From Cladobotryum mycophilum (taxonomy: Eukaryota; Ascomycota; Sordariomycetes; Hypocreales; Hypocreaceae): a DNA stretch of 64,000 bases. Location: the NCBI GenBank assembly GCA_036429605.1, contig CM071591.1, forward strand, positions 1,178,001-1,242,000, given 5' to 3'. This document shows, in pieces, positions 57,405-64,000 of this stretch. Numbering within the stretch: the first letter of the stretch is position 1; each line of letters opens with the position of its first letter. The notes beneath the pieces are model-generated. The model saw only the letters and a program-made list of their open reading frames with translations, was not told the origin of the DNA and searched no databases. The translations under genes and the position numbers were made by a program.

Positions 57405-58724
57405 CTACCCCTTAACACTAAACCTATAACTCGCCTCCAGCACATACGGCTCCCCGCCCGGCTCAAACACCTGCTTCCTCTCCCTGAACCACTCCGGGTG
57501 GTTGACCCCGTCGATCCAGTCCTCCACCTCGAGCACCACGCACCCGTACTTGGGTATCGTCCGCGGGAAGCGCGGGTCGCCGTTGTGCAGGCCCTGGGTC
57601 TTCTTGAGGGCCATGGTGCCGTCCTGGCCGTTGCACGAGTACACCTGGAAGGCGTCCTGGTCGCTATAGACGTCGAGGTGGATGCCCGACCAGGCGGAGC
57701 TGAGCTGCGCGACGGGACCCTCGGTGCGCCAGTCGTAAGGGTGGAGTTCCTCGCGGTTGACGGTGTAGCATGTATCTATACGTCCCCCCTTCTCATCAGC
57801 TTCAAGTTTCCCATGCTTATCCATTCACATCATATCGAAATCATTATTGAACTTACCATAACCGGTGCAGTTCCACCCACAGTTGCCATGAATCTCCTCG
57901 TCCCCAAACGAACTCCCAATTTCCTTGGCCTTGCTCCAGAAATCATTCACCGACCCCTTCCTGTTGGGCAGAATCTCCCCCGTGGGGATCAGAATGTTAT
58001 CCACCCCGATCCTCTGCCCGCTGTACGGCAGCCTCAGCGTGTGGTTCAGCGCCGAGCTCGTCTCGTTGTTGGCAAAGCCGTCCAGGTTCCAGTACGTGTG
58101 CGAGCTCAGCATGATGGGCGTCTTCTTGGTCGTGGCCAGGGCCACCATCTTGAGGTCCCACTGGAAAGGGGAAACGGTGTAGGTGATGTACGAGACCACC
58201 TCGCCGGGGAACCCTTCCTTGCCGTCCGGGTCGACAATGGTGAAAGTGATGCTCGTGGGCGTGTGCGACGTGACGGTAAAGTTGCGCCAGTCCCAGCCGT
58301 CCGGCCCGCCGTGCAGCGTGTCGGCTCCCTTGGGCGCCTCGGGGGTGGGATTCTCGTTGGGCAGGATGTGGTAGGCCTTCCCGTCGAGCTCAAAGGTGCT
58401 GTTCTTGATGCGATTCGCGTAGCGGCCCGGCACGCCCCCAAAGTGCGGGTGCTGCTTGTCGATGCCATAGTACGATGCATTGTCGAAGCCGCCGACGAGG
58501 TCCCGCTGGATGCCGTACCGGTCGTTGACGAAGAGGTTCGAGACGGAGGCGCCGTAGGGGATGAAGGCGGCCTCGATGCCCTTGCTACGGATCCAGTATT
58601 TGCCGTCCTTGTCGGGCCCGGTGTAAGAGTTGGAGCTACCGGCACCGTCAGCAGCAGCAGCGTTTGCTACCAGAGGCAGAGCGGTAGCCAAAAAGGCCAA
58701 AGATGCATTGGTCGTCAACTTCAT
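57405..58724 (-). CDS. Secreted aldose 1-epimerase (galactose mutarotase family)
   Basis: Interconverts alpha and beta anomers of aldoses. Exons are 58724-57857 and 57775-57405, totalling 1239 nt and 412 residues. The first 22 or so residues form a signal peptide (MKLTTNASLAFLATALPLVA), so the enzyme is probably secreted. Motifs: PHFGGVPGRYANRIKNSTF (substrate-binding Arg and first His), LSSHTYWNLDG (catalytic His) and a Glu candidate in GCVVLEVEDWIDG. Asn-Cys-Thr/Asn-x-Ser sites (NCTG, NNETS, NHTL) suggest N-glycosylation. The intron (57776-57856) has donor G|GTAAGT and acceptor CGTATAG. A 473-codon open frame on the other strand is an antisense shadow of GC-rich codons. Confidence 0.92.
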
Positions 58725-59396
58725 GATGGTTTTTCTTCTTCTTCTTTCACTCTAATAGCCCTTCTTGCGCAGCAGCACGACACGCGACACGCAAAAAGAG
58801 TGAGAGGAGAAAGTAAACAATGTTGTTGTATTTGTGAAAACTCAATGCGTCAGGAGAATGGATGGATGGACGGATGGATCAATCACTTCCCCAATTCCGG
58901 GGTAATTAAGCAAAAGTGAGACAAAGAACAGGCCCATCTAGATGGACCCGAGGGAGAGAGAAAGAGAGACATCCACGCGTATTTAGCCAAGTCAGTCTGA
59001 CGATTTACTGGGGGGTATAGCATACGAACCAACAAGTGCCCTCCTCCCGGTTTAAATTACACAAAAACAAATCGGGAACATGGATCCCGAAGTCGTCCTC
59101 GTAAAAGCAAAAGCAAGCTTCTCCTCATCGAGCGCCCGTCCGTCGCACAATGCACATGGACACGCACATGGGGGAAGAAGCTGAACACCCACTTCACTCC
59201 ACAACAGGAATATGCTCGACATGGACATTAACATGGGGGAAGAAAAAGTGTGGATATCATTGTCACAAGACCAACCAGAGCAAACAATTGATCCATGAGC
59301 CGAATACCCGGACATGTCCCTCATCCTCTCATCCTCATCCTCTCCATAGGGCCTTGTAGACTACCTCACCTTATTATTTTATTCCTCATACCTTAT

Positions 59397-59430
59397 ACTC
59401 ATACTCTTACTCTTACTCTTACTCTCTCTC
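59397..59430. repeat. CTCTTA microsatellite
   Basis: About four ACTCTT units followed by a CT run, in intergenic DNA. Confidence 0.8.
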
Positions 59431-60056
59431 TCCAGCTCACACCGACACTCTCCCTCCATACACCCATTCATTAAACCATGTTCATGATATTTTTCCCTAC
59501 CTTGTACTCGTAACACATCACCTCTCACTGTACGGCACTCAACAAGCCCCAGTAACCCGGCACTTCCACGGAAATACAAAAACGCCTCCCGGCTTCTTAG
59601 TCTCCCAGCCACAAAATTGACCCTCAATCTCTTCCCAGTCCGTCCCATCACATCCGTTTTCATAACATGTACCGAGGGCACTTTTGTTCAGATCGCGGGG
59701 TTTGTCAGTTTTGTCACTATTATGTAGTTGGTTGATCCCTGGAATGCACATACCAAGCAAGGCCACTGCAGCTGTGGATACACACACAAACAGACACAAG
59801 ACAAGCAAGCAAGCCAAGCCTGCCTGCTTATCCATCCCATCCCGACCAACCCTTACCCCAGCTTGAATGTCCACGTCCATGCATCACAACCACCCAGATG
59901 ATCAAAAATCAAAAGCCCGTGCTAATCCCCAATCCCCAATCCTAGTAGTTCCCTCCCACTGCAACTCCCCCTCCCAAAGGCCCGAAAGGAAGCATCCGCA
60001 AAGGACACCCAAAATATGATTCATACTGTTTGCTTTTTTTCGACACCCTCCCCTCC

Positions 60057-60080
60057 CCCATCCATCCATCCATCCATCCA
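60057..60080. repeat. ATCC tetranucleotide repeat
   Basis: About five tandem ATCC units in intergenic DNA. Confidence 0.85.
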
Positions 60081-60462
60081 AGTCAAAAGATCCCTACGTT
60101 CCATTGCATCATAAGCTGAATCTCATCCCCCTCGTGCCAGTGTTACACCCACAGTTCCATCTCACGTTGTACATTGCAACAAGGGAACTGGCTTCGCATT
60201 CACTCGACTTCCTTAGGTGCATGCTACATAGCTCCTCCAAGAACCAAAGTCAACCATTCCACCCTCCTCCCCTTTAATCCATGACAAAAACAGAAAAATT
60301 CCCACAGCCATCATCGTCATCATCATCATCTCTTTAACAGGGCTCGTCTCATACACGCCTTTCAATTTCCTTCTACTTCGTGTTCGCCTTTAGTAGTATC
60401 ACACAAAGCAACAATCTCCTCTACGGGATCATGTGTCTGTCTATACCTCCCCGTCCTTCTCC

Positions 60463-62418
60463 TCATGCGTCAATCAGGTTCTCCTCGGTTTGCTGTGTCT
60501 CAGCCCGCGCCTTGCCCTTGCCCTTGCTTTCCTTTTGCGCTCTCTGGTAGAACTCGTTGAGGACCTTGGCGGGGATACGGTTGAGAAGCTCCTTGGGGTA
60601 CATGCGGAGCAGACTCCACGCAAGATCCAACGATTCGAAAATCGTTCGCGACTCGTAGGGTCCCTGGCTGATGAATTGACGCTCAAACTTGTCCAAGAAC
60701 TCAAGGGACAGCTTGTCTTCGGGAGACAGAGCCTCCTCGCCGACGACCGCCTTCATGGCCGCAGCATCACGACCAATGGCGTACTTGGCGTACAGCTGAT
60801 TGGAGACGTCGCCGTGGTCCTTGCGTGTCATGCCCTCACCGATGGCAGACTTCATCAATCGCGACAGTGATGGCAGCACGTTGATGGGCGGGTAGATACC
60901 ACGGTTATATAGAGGCCGATCAACAAAGATCTGGCCCTCGGTAATGTATCCCGTCAAATCGGGGATAGGGTGAGTAATATCCTCGTTGGGCATCGTCAGG
61001 ATGGGAATCTGAGTAATGGAGCCATTTCGTCCAGCGACACGGCCGGCTCGTTCGTAGATGGTGGACAAATCAGTGTACATGTAACCGGGGAAACCACGAC
61101 GACCGGGAACTTCTTCTCGGGCAGCTGAGACCTCACGAAGAGCATCACAGTAAGCCGACAAATCGGTCAAGATGACAAGAACGTGCTTCTCCAACTGATA
61201 AGCGTAGTACTCGGCCGTCGTGAGTGCAAGACGAGGCGTAATAATACGTTCAATACTGCCATATCAAATCAGCAAATGCATCCTTCCATGGTAGCCCATC
61301 TCTCAAGTAAAACGTACGTAGGATCATTGGCAAGGTTGAGGAAAAGAGTTGTACGCTCCAGACTGCCGTTCTGCTCAAAGTCTCGGGTAAAGAATCGCGC
61401 GGTTTCCAGGTTGACACCCATGGCACCGAAAACGATGGAAAAGTTCTCCTCGTGACCGTCGTGGGTGCCCTTGTTGGTGACGCCGTGCTGCTTGACCAGG
61501 CCGGCCTGTCGGCAAATCTGGGCAGCAATTTCGTTGTGGGGCAGACCAGAGGAGGAGAAGATGGGAATCTTTTGGCCACGGGCAATCGAGTTCATCGTAT
61601 CAATGGCAGAGATACCAGTCGAAATCATTTCCTCGGGGTATTCCTTAGTAGTCACTGTCAGCCAATGCGTCATAGCTCCTCCAAAAGACCGGAACACATA
61701 CACGGGAGTAAGGGTTAATGGGACTGCCGTTAATATCAATGAATTCTTCGGGCAACACCTTGGGGCCCTTGTCGATAGCTCGTCCGGAACCATCAAAGAT
61801 ACGGCCAAGCATGTCTTCCGAGACACCGAGCTTCAAGCTGTCGCCGGTGAACTTGACCTTGGTCTAATGATATCGCTTAGCAATTGTCCCTCCATCAATA
61901 TACCTCAGCCCGCCTACCTTCTTGACATCGATACCGGAAGTACCCTCAAAGACCTAGTTGAAAAGCGTCAATCGCTATTCCTCATGTAATTACGTCGCAT
62001 CCCCGAGGATTATACCTGAACAACGGCTCGGTCACCTGTTTACCGTGGTCAATACAATGTCCCATAATTCCAATCCCGTATCGAGATCTTGAATCATGTC
62101 ACCCACCTCGAGCTTCCAGAACCTGACCGGACCTCTCCGTTCCATCGGGAAGGGTAAGCGTCACAATCTCATTATATCGCGGGAATTTAACCTGCAACGG
62201 AAAAAGACCTCCATCAGCAATCTCATTCCAATCCAAACATAAAAAAGCATCCCTCCTCCCCCACCAATGCCTTTAATTTTTATATCGACATCCCCGTCCA
62301 TCAATAGTGGTAATCATACATTCTCGAGAATAACCAGAGGTCCGTTTACGCCGCCGACGGTATTGTATTGCAGTCGTGGCACGACGGAGTACGACGACGA
62401 CTCGCGCTGGTCCGGCAT
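60463..62418 (-). CDS. VMA2: V-type proton ATPase subunit B
   Basis: Non-catalytic nucleotide-binding subunit of the V1 sector of the vacuolar proton pump. Seven exons on the minus strand: 62418-62320, 62191-62107, 62035-62016, 61953-61918, 61863-61702, 61643-61318 and 61255-60463, totalling 1521 nt and 506 residues, the usual length. Signatures include PRLQYNTVGGVNGPLVILEN, FEGTSGIDVKK, EDMLGRIFDGSGRAIDKGPK, INGSPINPYSR, MISTGISAIDTMNSIARGQK, then LPSLSRLMKSAIGEGMTRKD. Exon 3 is a 20-nt micro-exon (GDRAVVQ) and exon 4 only 36 nt. The C-terminus is Lys/Gln-rich and ends in ENLIDA. No frameshift. Confidence 0.97.
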
Positions 62419-63001
62419 CGTTGCTAAAGCTATGCGGCACTTGGGCCTTTCTTATCTTGGACAAGGTTTTATTCGTAAAGCGGACGACGGCGAAAACGAG
62501 CGAGGGTCGATGGAAGGATGAATTAGTGCGCAGAGGGGGAGCTTCAATGATGGGGACGAATTGTGCCTCGCAGCAAGCAGCTCTTTTGGAGGGAGGACAG
62601 AGGTTGGGAGAGGTTGAGCTCTGCTTGGCCCGCGGTCAGTGGAGCCTGTCGACTTGCGCCAACCACCCAGGGGCCCACGTTTGAGCGGCAATGTATCTTT
62701 GCGGCTGCCAGCTGATGTGATGGTACAAAGAGCTTTCTTAGCAAAGCCTGAAACGTCACATGACCTCATTTTGCTTATACTGGCTTGCTTGCCCCTCCTC
62801 CTCCACCACTACGTACCACCACCACTTGTTCATGGTCGATGCTCAAGACCCATGAGAGACATATGCCGTCAGATGACATGTTATCATCAAGCTATGAATA
62901 TTACCTATTCAAATAGGTATATGCCAAACTTGAGGAATAAGAAAAACAAAAACAAAACAAAAACCAAGCAGCAAATACATATATATATGCCAACCAAAAA
63001 G
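62419..63001 (-). promoter_or_regulatory. VMA2 promoter region / HMG-CoA lyase 3' spacer
   Basis: About 580 bp between tandem minus-strand genes. It should contain the VMA2 promoter and, near 62900-63001, an AT-rich 3' UTR of the lyase gene with A-rich AACAAAAAC repeats. No specific site was identified with confidence. Confidence 0.4.
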
Positions 63002-64000
63002 TTAAGCCTTTGCAGCATTGGCAGCATGCCTGGCCCTTGCACCAAGCACCGCCTTGCCTACAGAGCTATCATTCGCCTTGCCCAGCTCCCGTGTAATCCA
63101 AGCTCCAATATCCGACATGGCATCAAGATCAACGCCCGTCTCCATGCCCAGCGTCTCCATAAAGTAAACCATGTTCTCTGTCGCCACATTACCCGTCGCG
63201 CCAGGACTATAAGGGCACCCTCCCAGCCCGCCAACACTGCTGTCGAATGTCCGGATGCCGTGTTCCAGTGACACCGCCGCGTTCACCAGCGCCTGTCCGT
63301 ACGTATCATGAAAGTGCATCGCAATGTCCTCGGTTCGGATTCCGGCTGCCGCCATGCACTTGAGCAGCGCGCTGGTTCGCGGCGCCGTGCCCATGCCCGT
63401 AGTGTCACCCAGTGAGATCTCGTCCGCTCCAGACTCCAAAAGATCGGTAGCAATCTCGGCCACCTTGTGAGGGTCCACATCAAAGCCTTCAAACGGACAT
63501 CCCAGAACCACCGAGATGTAAGCGCGAACACGTAGTCCCAGCGCCTTGGAGTCCTGGATCACGGCCTTGAAGCGCTCTAGCGACGTTTGTATATCGCAGT
63601 TGAGGTTCTTCCGCGTAAAACTCTCCGTAGCAGCTGCAAACACCGCAATCTCCATTGTCGGCTTCGCATCGTTGGGTTCGGCTTGTGTAGCAAACGCCCC
63701 AGAGTGCTGCTTCAGCAGCGCCTCCGCGCTCTGCAGTCCCTTTGTGTTTGGCGCTAGGAAGGCATAAGTCATCGGCACCGGCGCCTGAATCTTTTGCTGC
63801 AAAATGTGCTGCATGATCTCGCTCGAATTCGCCATCTGTACAAAGCCACCAGTTAGTATGCTTACAAGCTCCATCCTCCTGGCGTCGTCGTCATCGTCGT
63901 CGTTGTCTCTTACCTGGGGAACCCATTTTGGTGATACAAAAGATCCGGCTTCAATGGTTGAAATGCCAGTTCTAGCCAGTCTCTCAATCAATTCAATCTT
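63002..64000 (-). CDS. Hydroxymethylglutaryl-CoA lyase (N-terminus beyond window)
   Basis: Splits HMG-CoA into acetoacetate and acetyl-CoA in leucine breakdown, normally in mitochondria. Visible exons are 64000-63914 (continuing off the window) and 63835-63002. Signatures: TGISTIEAGSFVSPKWVPQ, IAVFAAATESFTRKNLN, GDTTGMGTA, MHFHDTYGQALVNA, and the active-site signature SVGGLGGCPYSPGATGNVA containing the catalytic Cys. The 78-bp intron (63836-63913; donor CAG|GTAAGA, branch CTAAC, acceptor TACAG) is a multiple of three and has no stop, so the frame stays open across it. Splicing joins WVPQ to MANSS as in the family. The missing N-terminus should hold the rest of the TIM-barrel start and any mitochondrial targeting peptide. 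Confidence 0.95.
   Translation of the reverse strand, partial: KIELIERLARTGISTIEAGSFVSPKWVPQVRDNDDDDDDARRMELVSILTGGFVQMANSSEIMQHILQQKIQAPVPMTYAFLAPNTKGLQSAEALLKQHSGAFATQAEPNDAKPTMEIAVFAAATESFTRKNLNCDIQTSLERFKAVIQDSKALGLRVRAYISVVLGCPFEGFDVDPHKVAEIATDLLESGADEISLGDTTGMGTAPRTSALLKCMAAAGIRTEDIAMHFHDTYGQALVNAAVSLEHGIRTFDSSVGGLGGCPYSPGATGNVATENMVYFMETLGMETGVDLDAMSDIGAWITRELGKANDSSVGKAVLGARARHAANAAKA

Larger units (their letters stand above)
58725..60462. other. Intergenic region upstream of aldose epimerase
   Basis: About 1.7 kb between tandem minus-strand genes: the epimerase promoter and the VMA2 3' region. It has a CTCTTA hexamer array (59397-59430) and an ATCC array (60057-60080). ORFs are short and featureless. 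No gene recognised. Confidence 0.5.

Noticed and set aside
57498..58919. 473-codon open frame antisense to aldose epimerase
   Set aside because: Val/Arg/Gly-rich shadow of a GC-biased gene, no domain, and it crosses the epimerase intron without splice logic.
1..64000. CRISPR arrays, tRNA, rRNA genes or a secondary-metabolite cluster
   Set aside because: Looked for spaced direct repeats, B-box-like sequences, rRNA blocks and PKS/NRPS/P450 motifs; found none by eye.

Overview
The window is nuclear DNA of a filamentous ascomycete, most likely a Sordariomycete and perhaps Hypocreales. The grounds are short introns (about 50-110 bp) with GTAAGT/GTACGT-type donors and GCTAAC-type branch points, a HET-domain gene, a Zn2Cys6 regulator, a Tad/I-like LINE and compact gene spacing. 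No species marker was recognised. I found 17 host genes, two of them cut by the window edges, and one complete non-LTR retrotransposon with two ORFs.

Layout. 1-2364 (-) Zn2Cys6/fungal_trans regulator, 3' end cut off. 4417-6618 (+) HET-domain protein. 7139-7825 (+) DUF2470 membrane protein. 8126-9889 (-) short RecQ helicase. 12485-15559 (+) SOG2, a RAM-pathway leucine-rich repeat protein. 16699-17428 (+) BLOC-1 subunit 1. 17771-18875 (-) TSC13 enoyl-CoA reductase. 20290-23073, perhaps to 23301 (+), a large proline-rich protein. 24334-25052 (+) RPS8. 25844-28725 (-) GYP5-type RabGAP. 32643-45109 (+) TOM1/HUWE1 giant HECT ubiquitin ligase. 45808-47071 (-) RPS6. 47541-48002 (+) CTF8. 48418-54206 LINE with target-site duplications. 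54966-56517 (-) DPH1. 57405-58724 (-) secreted aldose 1-epimerase. 60463-62418 (-) V-ATPase subunit B. 63002-64000 (-) HMG-CoA lyase, 5' end cut off.

The genes are mostly unrelated housekeeping functions (ribosome, diphthamide, V-ATPase, very-long-chain fatty acid elongation, Rab and ubiquitin regulation, cohesion clamp loading). There is no metabolic cluster. The HET gene, the Zn2Cys6 regulator and the LINE are the accessory parts.

Two things stand out. First, five genes (regulator, SOG2, BLOC1S1, TOM1, DPH1) contain eleven -1 frameshifts in all. Every one lies in a run of five or six C or G, and in every case one extra C or G restores a continuous, family-typical protein. Total coding lengths then divide by three (for the edge-truncated regulator, the visible exon between its start and the last intron). 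This points to homopolymer under-calling in the assembly rather than eleven real mutations, so naive gene calls here will be fragmented. Second, the LINE is full length and both ORFs are open. It has a poly(A) tail and a 10-13 bp target-site duplication. Its ends carry a 13-nt 5'-3' complementarity, tandem hairpins before ORF1, and a 3'-terminal stem-loop. The proline-rich gene also has an in-frame TAG followed by 75 open codons, and its tail is tandemly duplicated.
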